From NCBI RefSeq assembly GCF_009930815.1, contig NZ_CP022222.1, forward strand, positions 6,924,501 through 6,988,500: a DNA stretch of 64,000 nucleotides, given 5' to 3'. The notes under the pieces were generated by a model, which saw only the letters and a program-made list of their open reading frames with translations, had not been told where the DNA came from and searched no databases. Of this stretch, positions 1 to 8,236 are shown piece by piece (positions within the stretch are counted from its first letter, which is position 1; every line of letters starts with the position of its first letter). This DNA comes from Bradyrhizobium sp. CCBAU 051011. Lineage in GTDB: Bacteria > Pseudomonadota > Alphaproteobacteria > Rhizobiales > Xanthobacteraceae. A program made the position numbers and the translations under genes.

Positions 1-1054
1 GCGCGATCAGTTTCTCGTTGCCGTTCTTCGGCACCATCACCTTGATCGGCTGAGGGCTGGCAAGCTTCACCGAGCGGCTTTCGCCGCCGAACACCTTGGC
101 ATAGCCGACCTGCTGGTTGGCCGCGAACAGAGTGCGGGTCTCGAAATTGCGAAAACCCCATTCCAGCATCTTCTTGGCCTCAGAGGCACGATCATCGGGA
201 TCCTCGAGCCCGTTGATGACGACGATCAACCTTGTATCGTTCTGCACGGCGGAGCCGACCATGCCGTAGCCGCCTTCCTTGGTGTAGCCGGTCTTAAACC
301 CGTCGGCGCCGTTGAGCGTGTTAAGAAGCGGATTGCGGTTCTGTTGGCGGATCTTGTTCCAGGTGAACTCCCGCTCGCCGAACAATTTGTACATGTCGGG
401 ATAGGCCACGATCAGATGGCGGGCGAGCTTTGCCAGTTCGCGAACCGTCATCCTGTTGGCGGGATCGGGCAAGCCGCTGGAATTGCCGAATGTCGACTTC
501 GTCAAGCCAATCTCGCGGGCGCGCTTGGTCAGGAAGTCGGCGGCAAAGATCCGCTCATTGCCGGCCATGCCTTCGGCCAACGCAATGCAGGAGTCATTGC
601 CGCTTTGGATGATCGCGCCCTTCAACAGGTCGTCCACCGAGACCTTGCTGTTGAGAATGGCAAACATGGTCGAGCCGCCGGCCGGCGCACCGCCCTTGCG
701 CCAGGCGTTCTCGCTGATCCGGTATTCGTCCGTCAGCTTTACCTTGCCTTCCTTGATGGCGTTGAAGACGACCTCGACCGTCATCAGCTTCATCATGCTG
801 GACGGCGCTCGCAATTCGTCAGCGTTCTTCTCGAACAGCACGCTGCCGCTGGAACCTTCGATCAGGATTGCAGTCGGCGCATCGCCGTCAAAGCCGCCGT
901 CCTCTTTCTTCGGCGCGCCCTGCACGCTGTTGTTGGCGGCGTAGACGATCCCGCCCCAGCCCACCGCGAGCGCGACGGTAGCCGCCATCAGGCTTCGCCA
1001 CGCAAGAACGGCCGCGGCGTCGGATTTGCGGGGAACGGAGGTCTCTGCTGCCAT
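1..1054 (-). CDS. D-alanyl-D-alanine carboxypeptidase, 3' end outside window
   Basis: Serine-type penicillin-binding carboxypeptidase that trims the terminal D-alanine from peptidoglycan stem peptides in the periplasm. The ATG is at 1054 reading left. One N-terminal membrane segment or uncleaved signal lies near residues 20-40. All three family motifs are visible: SMMK (nucleophile Ser and Lys), SGN in IQSGNDSC, and KTG in GFKTGYT. After KTG the protein runs on into the start of the C-terminal beta-rich domain of the DacA/DacC/DacF group, then leaves the window at base 1. It is divergent from the hydrolase at 1219. The exact paralogue cannot be told. Confidence 0.93.
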   Translation of the reverse strand, partial: MAAETSVPRKSDAAAVLAWRSLMAATVALAVGWGGIVYAANNSVQGAPKKEDGGFDGDAPTAILIEGSSGSVLFEKNADELRAPSSMMKLMTVEVVFNAIKEGKVKLTDEYRISENAWRKGGAPAGGSTMFAILNSKVSVDDLLKGAIIQSGNDSCIALAEGMAGNERIFAADFLTKRAREIGLTKSTFGNSSGLPDPANRMTVRELAKLARHLIVAYPDMYKLFGEREFTWNKIRQQNRNPLLNTLNGADGFKTGYTKEGGYGMVGSAVQNDTRLIVVINGLEDPDDRASEAKKMLEWGFRNFETRTLFAANQQVGYAKVFGGESRSVKLASPQPIKVMVPKNGNEKLIA

Positions 1055-1218
1055 CGGCGATGTCCTGAATCCGCGCGTTTTAACAGTTGGAAGTATCGCA
1101 AACAACACAGGTTTTGGACGCGCAGCCGTGTCGATCCGATTGCGGCAGCGGACGAAGGAACATATCGTGGCGATGCCGCAATCTCCCGACAGAATACGAA
1201 AAACAGGGCGGAAACGCG

Positions 1219-2163
1219 ATGCCATCTTCACGCACTATTTCCGCCAACGGGCTGGACTTCTTTATTGTTGAACAGGGTCAGGGTCCGCTGGTGCTGCTCT
1301 GCCATGGCTGGCCCGAACTGTCCCACTCCTGGCGGCACCAGATCCCCGCCATTGCCGAAGCCGGTTTCCACGTCGTCGCTCCCGACATGCGTGGGTTCGG
1401 GCGGACCAGCGCGCCGGCCGATGTCGGCGCCTACACCATCTTCCACAATGTCGGCGACATGGTCGCGCTGGTGGCGGCGCTCGGCGAAAAGCAGGCGGTC
1501 ATTGTCGGCCATGACTGGGGCGCGCCAGTCGCCTGGCACGCGGCGATGTTCCGGCCCGATATCTTCACCGGGGTCGCCGGCTTAAGCGTTCCGCCACCCT
1601 CCCGCGGGCGCGGCCTGCCGCTCGAGACGCTCAGGCAGAACGGCATCACCAATTTCTACTGGCAGTATTTTCAGGCTCCCGGCGTGGCGGAGGCCGAGTT
1701 CGAGCGCGACGTCGCGGCGACGATGCGAATCGTGCTGGCCGGGCGCGGGCTCTCCGATCCGGCGGCCCATCAGTTCGTGCAGGAGGGCAAGGGCTTCCTC
1801 GGCGATACCGACCCGAATCGACCGTTGCCGAACTGGCTGACCGAGGCCGACCTCGCCTATTTCGCGGCCGTCTATCAAGAGTCCGGCTTTCGTGGCGGGC
1901 TGAACTGGTATCGCAACATCGACCGCAATTGGGAACTGACGGCACCCTGGCAGGGCGCGCAAATCCACCAGCCCTCGCTGTTCATCGCGGGATCGAAAGA
2001 CGGCGTCATTACCGGGCTGATTGGCGCCAAGCAGGTCAAGGAAATGGAGCGCGTGCTGCCGAACTTGCGGCGGAAGCTGATTCTCGATGGGGCCGGACAC
2101 TGGATTCAGCAGGAGCGGCCCGATGAGGTCAACGCCGCCCTGATCGCCTTCTTGAACGGCTAG
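1219..2163 (+). CDS. alpha/beta hydrolase, epoxide-hydrolase-like
   Basis: Cytoplasmic alpha/beta-fold hydrolase of 314 residues. The HGWP signature at residues 29-32 is the oxyanion-hole motif of epoxide hydrolases. The nucleophile elbow GHDWGAP places the catalytic Asp at about residue 99, and GAGHW near residue 294 supplies the catalytic His. An Asp nucleophile favours epoxide hydrolase, with haloalkane or fluoroacetate dehalogenase as alternatives, over Ser esterases. The frame is open further upstream, but ATG 1219 starts the conserved fold. The stop overlaps by four bases the stop of the convergent rlpA-like gene. The natural substrate is unknown. Confidence 0.85.
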   Translation: MPSSRTISANGLDFFIVEQGQGPLVLLCHGWPELSHSWRHQIPAIAEAGFHVVAPDMRGFGRTSAPADVGAYTIFHNVGDMVALVAALGEKQAVIVGHDWGAPVAWHAAMFRPDIFTGVAGLSVPPPSRGRGLPLETLRQNGITNFYWQYFQAPGVAEAEFERDVAATMRIVLAGRGLSDPAAHQFVQEGKGFLGDTDPNRPLPNWLTEADLAYFAAVYQESGFRGGLNWYRNIDRNWELTAPWQGAQIHQPSLFIAGSKDGVITGLIGAKQVKEMERVLPNLRRKLILDGAGHWIQQERPDEVNAALIAFLNG

Positions 2164-3098
2164 TAGAGGCCGCGGCCGCTGAGGACTTCGCTTGGCCCCC
2201 GCGGATCGACCGGCAGGTAAGCCTGGCTCGGGGCCGCATAGTTGGCCTCGTTCTCGTAGGACACCGCGCGCGGATTTTCCGCGGCACGGCCACGCGAACG
2301 GCTGGAGGCCGACATTTCCGAGGTCGCATTGACCGAGGCGTAGTCCGCCGAGGTATTGCCGAGGCTATAGGGCCTCCCCGCCGGCATCGGCACTTCGCCC
2401 CGGATACGGCCCGCGGACGACGGCATCTCCGGAACAAACGGGCGGGCCGACGCGACCCGGACCGTGGCGGGGGACGGCGCAGGCTCGCCGGTCCGCAGCG
2501 TCGCCTGGAGCTGGCGGTCGTCGGAACCCTCGAGCGGGGCCCGGCCGACATATTCAACGCGGACCTTGGCGACGCCGTTGGCTTTGAATTCAAGCAGTTC
2601 CGCGGCCTTGTTCGAGACGTCGATGAGCCGGTTGCCGTGATAAGGGCCGCGGTCATTGACGCGGACGATCAGCGACTTGCCGTTCCGGACGTTGGTGACA
2701 CGGGCATAGCTTGGGATCGGCAGGGTCGGATGGGCCGCCGTTAGCGAGGTCATATCGAAGACTTCGCCATTGGCGGTCAGCCGGCCGTGGAAGTCATCGC
2801 CATACCAGGAGGCCATTCCCTCGGCACGGTAGTTCGGGTCCTCTTCCGGCACGTAGACCCGGCCTGCGACGGTGTAGGGCTTGCCGACGCGGTAGGTTCC
2901 CCCGCCCTTCGGCACGGGATCGCCAAACGCCACGACGCGGGGGCTCGAGGAGACCCCGTATTTGGGATCGATGCGGCTGGCGAATTTGTCCGACGAGGCG
3001 CAATTGGCGAGGACAAGGCATGTTGCCACGGCAACAGTACCACGAACCGCCCGAACGATCGTTGTTGGCCGTCGAATCCCCATCACCCCAATTACCAT
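2160..3098 (-). CDS. rlpA: RlpA-family septal ring lytic transglycosylase-like lipoprotein
   Basis: A 312-residue exported protein with a double-psi beta-barrel, the fold of RlpA lytic transglycosylases that act on denuded glycan strands at division septa. The core is clear: ASWYGDDFHG, TANGE, LTAAHPTLP and VNDRGPY, with the conserved Asp of NDRGP. A lipobox-like LANC near residue 33 suggests a lipoprotein, though Asn at -1 is unusual. The C-terminal 130 residues are low-complexity Ala/Ser/Pro/Arg and no SPOR domain is seen, so septal targeting is not assured. Methionine 6 is an alternative start. Confidence 0.88.
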   Translation of the reverse strand: MVIGVMGIRRPTTIVRAVRGTVAVATCLVLANCASSDKFASRIDPKYGVSSSPRVVAFGDPVPKGGGTYRVGKPYTVAGRVYVPEEDPNYRAEGMASWYGDDFHGRLTANGEVFDMTSLTAAHPTLPIPSYARVTNVRNGKSLIVRVNDRGPYHGNRLIDVSNKAAELLEFKANGVAKVRVEYVGRAPLEGSDDRQLQATLRTGEPAPSPATVRVASARPFVPEMPSSAGRIRGEVPMPAGRPYSLGNTSADYASVNATSEMSASSRSRGRAAENPRAVSYENEANYAAPSQAYLPVDPRGPSEVLSGRGLY

Positions 3099-3466
3099 TT
3101 TCAGCGGCCTGCTGCCTACGTTGAAGCGCTACGGCCTGATCCCCACGATGCGGCCCACCTCCGCATCACGTGGTGAAGATATCGCAACCGGAACACGGCG
3201 GAAATGGGGTGTGGTCGCGCGTGACGAATGATCTGGTCGCGTGTGGTGAATGAATGGTTGCCTGCTCTATCCGTTGATTTACGGGCACAGCGCCACGATT
3301 CATCGTGTATGCATCCTTCGTCTTAGGCCTTTCTGTGCCGCTTTCAGACAATCTGTTGCATCAAATCACCACTCACGACCGATCTGCGATTCCGCCCGGT
3401 GAATCTTTTTGACTGTGCAACGGTGGAGTCGTTCTGTGGATCGCAGGGGCGCAAAGGATTTGTGCG
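3099..3466. other. gap without recognised gene
   Basis: This stretch, between the divergent rlpA-like gene and the first small membrane protein, has no credible reading frame on either strand. I see no clear repeat or terminator in it. Confidence 0.5.
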
Positions 3467-3556
3467 ATGATCGAGACGGTTACAGCGGTGATGGGCCTGG
3501 TGAGCGCAGGCATTTTCTTAGCCCATGCATTTGAAGGCTATCGTTACAGAGCTTGA
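3467..3556 (+). CDS. 29-residue single-span membrane protein
   Basis: Tiny gene starting ATG ATC GAG. The product is one hydrophobic helix (about residues 5-21) followed by a polar, Arg/Tyr-rich tail ending YRYRA. AAAGG lies about nine bases before the ATG. It stands alone upstream of the tRNA-Ser gene, outside the island. Function is unknown; the pattern is familiar from rhizobial genomes but I cannot name a family. Confidence 0.6.
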   Translation: MIETVTAVMGLVSAGIFLAHAFEGYRYRA

Positions 3557-3679
3557 GTTTTGACGGCCGGGGTTCGGGTAGCCCGCCCGGACTTCAGACA
3601 GAGAAATGGCGATAGTTCGGATCAGGGATTCGGAAAGCTTTAATAAATTCGGACGAGCATCTGGTGTGGTAGGTGTCCC

Positions 3680-3778
3680 ATGCGCAGCCACGACATAGTC
3701 TCCAACGGATTTCTCGCTCTGACGACGGCCAGTTTCGTGCTCCTCTGCTCGGGCCTGCTGGCAGTTGCATTCGGCTAG
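3680..3778 (+). CDS. 32-residue single-span membrane protein
   Basis: Starts ATG CGC AGC and ends with TAG at 3776. A short polar N-terminus is followed by one hydrophobic stretch of about 20 residues running to the C-terminus (LLAVAFG). The upstream ribosome site is weak. It belongs with the other very small membrane proteins flanking the tRNA-Ser locus, and no function can be inferred. Confidence 0.45.
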   Translation: MRSHDIVSNGFLALTTASFVLLCSGLLAVAFG

Positions 3779-4037
3779 CGAAACGCCCGAACCAATTGGG
3801 GCAGCGATGCCGGGACGATGCGTCCCGGCGAAATTGGCAAGTGCCGACAGACCGCCGGCTAAGCGAACTGCCGCTGATCCGTCACCACCCTTTCCCGGTG
3901 CGTGCAGGGTGGCTTCTCCGGCTCAACCAGCGATACTGGTTCTTCGTGCCTACCGCCCCGGTGTTTCCCGACAAATCCAGTTTTCTTCTCTTGTGCTCCC
4001 ACCTTCGCATCGGCTAAGCGCTTGATCGTAAAGGCAA

Positions 4038-4127
4038 GGAAGGGTGGCCGAGTGGTTTAAGGCACCGGTCTTGAAAACCGGCGTGCCTGCAAGGGTACCG
4101 TGGGTTCGAATCCCACCCCTTCCGCCA
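4038..4127 (+). tRNA. tRNA-Ser(TGA)
   Basis: A 90-base gene with a perfect 7-bp acceptor stem (GGAAGGG/CCCTTCC), discriminator G and encoded CCA. The anticodon stem CCGGT/ACCGG holds loop CTTGAAA with anticodon TGA. A long variable arm, as in class II tRNAs, precedes the T arm TGGGTTCGAATCCCA. Its 3' end doubles as the integration site of the island that follows. Confidence 0.97.
4114..4127 (+). repeat. attL core, tRNA 3' end copy
   Basis: The 14 bases CACCCCTTCCGCCA at the end of tRNA-Ser recur exactly at 21448-21461, with no identity beyond either edge. This is the expected product of tyrosine-recombinase integration into a tRNA 3' end. The integrated copy restores an intact tRNA. Confidence 0.85.
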
Positions 4128-4153
4128 GAAATAGATTTAACTATCTGATTTTA

Positions 4154-4330
4154 TTGTATTTTGTATCCTGCGACTGGGCCTACGCACAATCAAGCGCACA
4201 AACGGTTCTCGATGATCCAGATACCCTTTTTGCCGTCGGCCTTGCAGTCGTCGCAATCATTATTGCCGTCGGCAAGCTAATTGAGCGGGTTTGTCGCCCT
4301 CCGAGCGCGGAGGCAGACAAATGGATATAG
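4154..4330 (+). CDS. small membrane protein, start uncertain
   Basis: The frame is open from within the tRNA gene, so the first ATG (4100) is an artefact of the T arm. TTG 4154 is the most plausible start, giving about 58 residues: a signal-like segment ending YAQSS, a spacer, then one transmembrane helix (near residues 27-43) and a short polar tail. The stop overlaps the ATG of the next small gene by ten bases, which suggests translational coupling. No ribosome site is clear. Confidence 0.35.
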   Translation: MYFVSCDWAYAQSSAQTVLDDPDTLFAVGLAVVAIIIAVGKLIERVCRPPSAEADKWI

Positions 4331-4413
4331 CCCTCATTGTGATCGCGGTTTGCGTCGCCCTGTACGTCGCTGTTCGGTTGACGCTGCGAAACTACTTTCC
4401 GCCGGATACATGA
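4321..4413 (+). CDS. 30-residue membrane protein, island-side copy
   Basis: Encodes one hydrophobic helix (about residues 3-20), then a basic turn and the ending YFPPDT. GGAGG lies eight bases before the ATG. A close relative with the same length and the same YFPPDT ending is encoded at 21609-21701, just beyond the other end of the island. The pair keeps ALY.A.RL.LR in the middle. Two members with many synonymous differences argue that this is a real gene. Function unknown. Confidence 0.72.
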   Translation: MDIALIVIAVCVALYVAVRLTLRNYFPPDT

Positions 4414-4522
4414 CCCGAACGCCCGGCCCCTTATGCAGGGCTGGTAAGAGCTTCGGATCCTGGAACCGGGCCTACGTGCAAAGCATTTATGGCTCTCTCA
4501 GTGTCTCTTTTGGAAGCGGCAG

Positions 4523-4744
4523 ATGCAAGAATACCGCGCCTACATCATGGGGCCGGACGGCCACGTACAGAGCCGCATCGACATCCGTTGCGATGATGAG
4601 GCCGAGGCCATCAGGCTCGCCCAGCAGCTCGTTGATGGTCACGACGTGGAGCTATGGCAACTGGATCGACAGATCGAGACATTCAGACACACGTCCGAGC
4701 GGCCAATCCTGAGGCAGTCGATTACTGCCGATGGCGCTAACTGA
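4523..4744 (+). CDS. conserved hypothetical protein, 73 residues
   Basis: Small soluble acidic protein beginning MQEYRAYIMGPDGH. The compact alpha/beta pattern (RAYIMGPDGHV, then a helix EAEAIRLAQQL, then strand VELWQL) resembles short rhizobial proteins of unknown role. AAGCGGCAG lies just before the ATG. Its 3' end overlaps by eight bases the 3' end of the convergent DUF2934 gene. Confidence 0.7.
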   Translation: MQEYRAYIMGPDGHVQSRIDIRCDDEAEAIRLAQQLVDGHDVELWQLDRQIETFRHTSERPILRQSITADGAN

Positions 4745-5000
4745 GCTCAGACTCGGCTTGAAGCCAAAACTCCAAGTCGCGGTCTGCAGGGCACCCGTTC
4801 TGTTCCCAAATTTCCCGGGCGCGTGCACTGATCGCCTGCTTTGTGCGTCTCGCCTCCAGACGCTGCCGCAACCTCTGCCTTAGCTCTTCAATCCAAGCCG
4901 TCAGTCGCTCCACGGTCGTCTGATCATTGATACGCGAGACAATCCGGGTCGCTTGGTCGATCTTGCGTTCTAGTTCCCGGGGATCTTCACTCTGATCCAT
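4737..5000 (-). CDS. DUF2934-domain protein
   Basis: An 87-residue protein. The N-terminal two thirds is a charged, probably coiled-coil helix (LERKIDQATRIVSRIND, then ELRQRLRQRLEARR). The C-terminal third, AREIWEQNGCPADRD followed by LEFWLQAESEL, matches the DUF2934 pattern of a short helical motif with W and H/D positions. No activity is known for the family. It reads toward the 4523 gene. Confidence 0.78.
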   Translation of the reverse strand: MDQSEDPRELERKIDQATRIVSRINDQTTVERLTAWIEELRQRLRQRLEARRTKQAISARAREIWEQNGCPADRDLEFWLQAESELS

Positions 5001-5173
5001 GTACCATCTCCATCTAAATAAGACGGTTCAGGTCACAGCTTTGTTCATAGCGATGATGGAAATTCTAGGCGGCCGATGCACGATGGGACTCCCTAGTGGA
5101 CCCCTCAGCGTTTGTGCCCGTTGCACCTCCAATCAGGCCAAGGAGGAACTCCCCATGATGAAGATCGCTTTAG

Positions 5174-6484
5174 CAGGCTGCTGAAAAAGTCGTTTTGCGA
5201 GGCGATCGGAGTGTGATTCTGTGCATGTGGTTGATTCCTTTCGACTGAGGATCGGGATGCGCGGCGAAGATGAGCATGCGGAACGCCTTTTCAGCTACGT
5301 GCGGCTGGAGACACGGATCCCTACGGACCATCCGCTGCGAGCGATCCGGGAGCTTGTTGACGCGGCGCTGAAGGATTTGTCGCGATCGTTCGATCGACTG
5401 TATGCGCGCGAAGGACGGCCGTCGATCCCGCCGGAGCGGCTGTTGCGAGCGCTGCTGCTGCAGGCGTTCTACACGGTGCGCTCGGAACGGCAGCTGATGG
5501 AGCAACTCGACTACAACCTGCTATTTCGCTGGTTCGTCGGCCTGTCTGCGGACGATACGGTGTGGGACGCGACCGTGTTCTGCAAGAACAGGGACCGCCT
5601 GCTCGACGGTGATATCGCGGCGAAGTTTTTCGCGAGCGTTCTCAACCTTCCGCAAGTGAGCAAGCTGCTGTCCAGCGAGCACTTCTCCGTCGACGGCACG
5701 TTGATCGAGGCCTGGGCCAGCATGAAGAGTTTTGTGCCGAAGGATGGCGATGGCAGACCGCCGGCGGCCAAGGGCAGTGGCGGGCGCAACGCCGAGCGCG
5801 ACTTCCATGGCGAGAAGCGCAAGAATGACACGCATTCTTCGAACACTGACCCGGATGCCAGGCTGTTCCGCAAAGGCGCCGGCAAGGAGGCCAAGCTCTG
5901 TCACATGGGTCATCTGATGACGGAGAACCGCAACGGGCTGATCGTCGATGCGCGACTGACCGAGGCCAACGGCACCGCGGAGCGGACCACCGCGCTCGAC
6001 ATGATCGAGGATAATGCCAAGCCTGGCAGCACGGTGGGCGGTGACAAGAACTACGACACTGCCGACTTCGTCGCAGGCTGTCGTGAGCGCGGCTGCACCC
6101 CGCATGTCTCCCAGAACAATGCCAATCGCCGCTCGGCGATCGATGCGCGCACCACCCGTCATCCCGGCTATCGCATCAGCACGATCAAGCGCAAGCGGAT
6201 CGAGGAGCCGTTCGGCTGGATCAAGACCGTTGGCGGGCTGCGCAAGACACGCCATCGCGGCCGAGGATTGGTCGAGTGGTTCTTCGTATTGACCGCGACC
6301 GCCTACAACCTCGTTCGCATCCCGAAAATTCTGGCAACGACGGCATGAGTCTGTCTGGAGCATCGAAAATGAAGCAAAATCGCCTCCGAGACACCGCCTA
6401 CGGCGTCGTTCAGACCTCGGAAGTCGCCGCATCCTCGCGCCGATCAAGAAAATCGCTCCTGCAATCAGCTTTTTCAGCAGCCTG
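5174..6484 (+). mobile_element. IS5-family insertion sequence, 1311 bp
   Basis: Terminal inverted repeats CAGGCTGCTGAAAAAG (5174-5189) and its complement (6469-6484) match over 16 bases. Both ends are flanked by TTAG (5170-5173 and 6485-6488), a 4-bp target duplication fitting the YTAR preference of IS5-type elements. One transposase gene fills the element. It looks intact. Confidence 0.93.
5257..6348 (+). CDS. IS5-family transposase
   Basis: A 363-residue DDE transposase. The N-terminal DUF772-like region contains the run SERQLMEQLDYNLLFRWFVG. The catalytic domain shows the first Asp in FSVDGTLIEAW, the second in GGDKNYD, and the Glu in RKRIEEPFGWIK. ATG 5257 (MRGEDEH) is preceded by GAGG; a GTG at 5221 is an upstream alternative. 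The C-terminus VEWFFVLTATAYNLVRI is typical. No frameshift is seen. Confidence 0.93.
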   Translation: MRGEDEHAERLFSYVRLETRIPTDHPLRAIRELVDAALKDLSRSFDRLYAREGRPSIPPERLLRALLLQAFYTVRSERQLMEQLDYNLLFRWFVGLSADDTVWDATVFCKNRDRLLDGDIAAKFFASVLNLPQVSKLLSSEHFSVDGTLIEAWASMKSFVPKDGDGRPPAAKGSGGRNAERDFHGEKRKNDTHSSNTDPDARLFRKGAGKEAKLCHMGHLMTENRNGLIVDARLTEANGTAERTTALDMIEDNAKPGSTVGGDKNYDTADFVAGCRERGCTPHVSQNNANRRSAIDARTTRHPGYRISTIKRKRIEEPFGWIKTVGGLRKTRHRGRGLVEWFFVLTATAYNLVRIPKILATTA

Positions 6485-6720
6485 TTAGTCGTGGCGGCAG
6501 GTGTGCTGATGACCGCCCCGCTCGTCACTCAGGTTAAGGCCCAAGGTGTCAAGATGGCCCAAGTCGATATGCAGACCGGGCGGCATTTCGAAGACCGTGA
6601 CGACCGCGACTATAGGGACCGTCGCCGTTACGACTCCAACGCCACAGTTGGCGTCGGTCCAGGCGGTGTCACCATCGGGACAGACGAGACGTGAAGATTG
6701 ACCACGGATCGATCTAACGT

Positions 6721-6807
6721 TTAGTACCAGCGTCCTCGGCCGTACCACCCGCCGCCGCCAATCAGCAGAATAACAAGCACAATAATGAGAAGTGTGGTGG
6801 TATCCAT
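6721..6807 (-). CDS. 28-residue single-span membrane protein
   Basis: Begins MDTTTLLIIV and continues as one hydrophobic helix followed by a Gly/Trp/Arg tail GWYGRGRWY. GGAG lies ten bases before the ATG. It lies convergent to the IS-split secreted-protein gene. The helix-plus-aromatic-tail design resembles very small hypothetical proteins common in rhizobia. No role is known. Confidence 0.6.
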   Translation of the reverse strand: MDTTTLLIIVLVILLIGGGGWYGRGRWY

Positions 6808-7098
6808 GAGCCTTACTCCGCCTGCTGCGTAAACGCAGTGCGCAGCTTGGAATTCTAACTGTTGATAACGTTTAACCGTTGGGTCCGGTTCCGAGACCTT
6901 GCGTGGCGAGATGGCACGTCATCAGCCGAAGTAGGTAATGCGCGCAGATTGACGACAGGATCGTCAAGCCCTGCCGCACCGTCATGCGTGACGCTGCCGA
7001 CGACATGGGCAAGCGGGCCGAGGCACGGCGTATACGCCTTTTGGCGTAGGAGGCCAGCCTCCGGGTAGTCAGCCAACGCCATACGGCTTGTTGAGAAA

Positions 7099-7272
7099 TT
7101 AATCGCGATTGCCCAGCGCCTTCTCCGCGTATTGATCAATCGCGACGGTGATCGCCTGAACGTGTTGATAGCAGTGGCCTTCACGGGCGGCCCGCTGGCG
7201 AAGTTCAGCAAGCGCGCGAATCCATGGCGAGTCATCCGCCTTGTCGCCGTACCATTTCAATTGTTCGCGCAT
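7099..7272 (-). CDS. hypothetical protein shortened by a late stop
   Basis: A 57-residue soluble helical protein beginning MREQLKWYGDK and ending KALGNRD. GGAGC precedes the ATG. Directly after its TAA the same frame continues as FLNKPYGVG to a TGA at 7069-7071. The paralogous fragment at 7510-7608 reads GNRDYFLNKPYGVG without a break. A Tyr codon (TAC) has therefore become TAA here, removing about ten C-terminal residues. Whether the product still works is unknown. Confidence 0.6.
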   Translation of the reverse strand: MREQLKWYGDKADDSPWIRALAELRQRAAREGHCYQHVQAITVAIDQYAEKALGNRD

Positions 7273-7509
7273 CACCAGCTCCGACCGCCCAACCCTTTCG
7301 TTGGACCGCCCTGCACACACTCTCGTTCTTAAAAGAGACAGCCGTGGCGCGGGGCAGGGTTACGCCACGACTGTCCCAGTGCGCCCATCATGCGGAAAGC
7401 GCAAATCTTTCTACCGGGAAAAAATGGCAATGAAGAGCAGAAACAATGGCGGGCGCAAGCCCGACACGATGGTTCCAGAGCACGGATTACAGCGCGTCTT
7501 TCCCGGTTC

Positions 7510-7608
7510 GCCGACGCCGTAGGGCTTGTTGAGAAAGTAATCGCGGTTGCCTAGCGCCTTCTCTGCGTACTGATCGATCGCGACGGTGATCGTCTGAACT
7601 GTTGGTAA
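7510..7608 (-). pseudogene. 5'-truncated paralogue of the 7099 gene
   Basis: Encodes VQTITVAIDQYAEKALGN followed by RDYFLNKPYGVG, matching the C-terminal half of the 7099-7272 product with mostly synonymous changes. Upstream the match ends after a one-base gap relative to the paralogue. The native stop is missing, so the frame runs on. It is a duplicated remnant. Confidence 0.65.
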
Positions 7609-7676
7609 CATCAATCGTTGCCCAATTAGTGTCAGGAAACCGGTGCTCCGTACCCTACCCTTTCTGGGGGGCCGCC

Positions 7677-7846
7677 ATGGAGCTCGAGCTGAGAAGATTG
7701 CCTCTGTTCAGGACCAATCAAACCATGACTGCCGTTTCTGCGGCGGAAGGCTCACTCTCCTCAAAACGATCATGGAATCTGAAAGCGGAGACGTCATTCA
7801 TATATTTGAATGCGGATAGTGCGGAGAGCGCATTTGGAAGGACTAG
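7677..7846 (+). pseudogene. frameshifted small zinc-ribbon-like protein
   Basis: The ATG frame reads MELELRRLPLFRTNQTM and then loses register. One base out, the sequence continues CRFCGGRLTLLKTIMESESG, then DVIHIFECG, a stop (TAG), CGERIWKD and the final TAG at 7844. Two CxxC-type pairs would make a zinc ribbon. One missing base near 7728 and one nonsense codon account for the damage. This reading is inferred from the pattern. Confidence 0.6.
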
Positions 7847-7882
7847 GCTAGAAGTCCGCTACTGGGCGGCTAGACCTCATTT

Positions 7883-7990
7883 GGCGGCCCGACGCACGAC
7901 GTTTCCGGACGACACGCGCCGGGCCCTGCCACCCCCGGTCACCCCCCGGAATGGCTAATTCAGGTTGGATCCGATTCTTGTCAGAATTGG
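7883..7990. repeat. leader repeat, copy A
   Basis: About 108 bases resembling 10167-10260: GGCGGCCC, then GGACGACACGCGCC, then GGAATGGC..ATTCAGG, then GATTCTTG..AGAATTG. Here it runs directly into the ATG of the frameshifted gene at 7995, so it may be that gene family's leader. A third partial copy lies outside the island at 22113-22160. Confidence 0.65.
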
Positions 7991-7994
7991 GCGC

Positions 7995-8236
7995 ATGCCA
8001 CGAGAGAAGAAGATCACCTTCGGAGAGATGCGAGAGGCCGGCGTCTTTGGCGTCGTCGTCTTCTGCAGCGACTACCATTGCAGCCACTCCACCAGCCTGC
8101 CCGCCGATCGTTGGCCAGACCATGTTCGGCTCTCCGATATCGAGCCGCATTCGTCTGCAAGGCGTGCGGCAAGCGCGGTGCCGATGTGCGGCCTCTCTAT
8201 GGCGCAGCCCAAATGGGCCTAGCCGGTCGTAGCTAA
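7995..8236 (+). pseudogene. frameshifted conserved hypothetical with CxxC ending
   Basis: ATG 7995 reads MPREKKITFGEMREAG, then CSDYHCSHS and DRWPDHVRLSDIEP. One base is then missing. The next frame continues FVCKACGKRGADVRP and ends GLAGRS at TAA 8234. The two frames together make a sensible protein with a CKAC zinc-knuckle-like pair and an N-terminal Cys/His cluster. The uncorrected frame stops at 8222 after an unrelated tail. Confidence 0.65.

Larger units (their letters stand above)
5155..6694 (+). pseudogene. small secreted protein gene split by an IS element
   Basis: AAGGAGG eight bases before ATG 5155 opens a frame broken after six codons by the IS at 5174-6484. Removing the IS and one TTAG copy joins 5155-5173 to 6489-6694 in one clean frame of 75 codons. 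The restored product has a signal peptide (MMKIALVVAAG up to about KAQG), a stretch rich in Asp and Arg (DRDDRDYRDRRRYD), and a Gly-rich ending VGVGPGGVTIG. It was probably exported. The clean reconstruction means the insertion is recent. Confidence 0.85.

Noticed and set aside
344..1585. Long rightward frame over the carboxypeptidase and the hydrolase start
   Set aside because: It is antisense to a clear carboxypeptidase with all three motifs and then out of frame with the hydrolase.
4100..4330. Small protein starting at ATG 4100
   Set aside because: The ATG lies in the T arm of tRNA-Ser, so the first 18 codons are tRNA sequence. Only a later start is plausible.
6862..7068. Rightward 68-codon frame
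   Set aside because: No ribosome site, no recognisable pattern, and it overlaps the lost tail of the 7099 gene.
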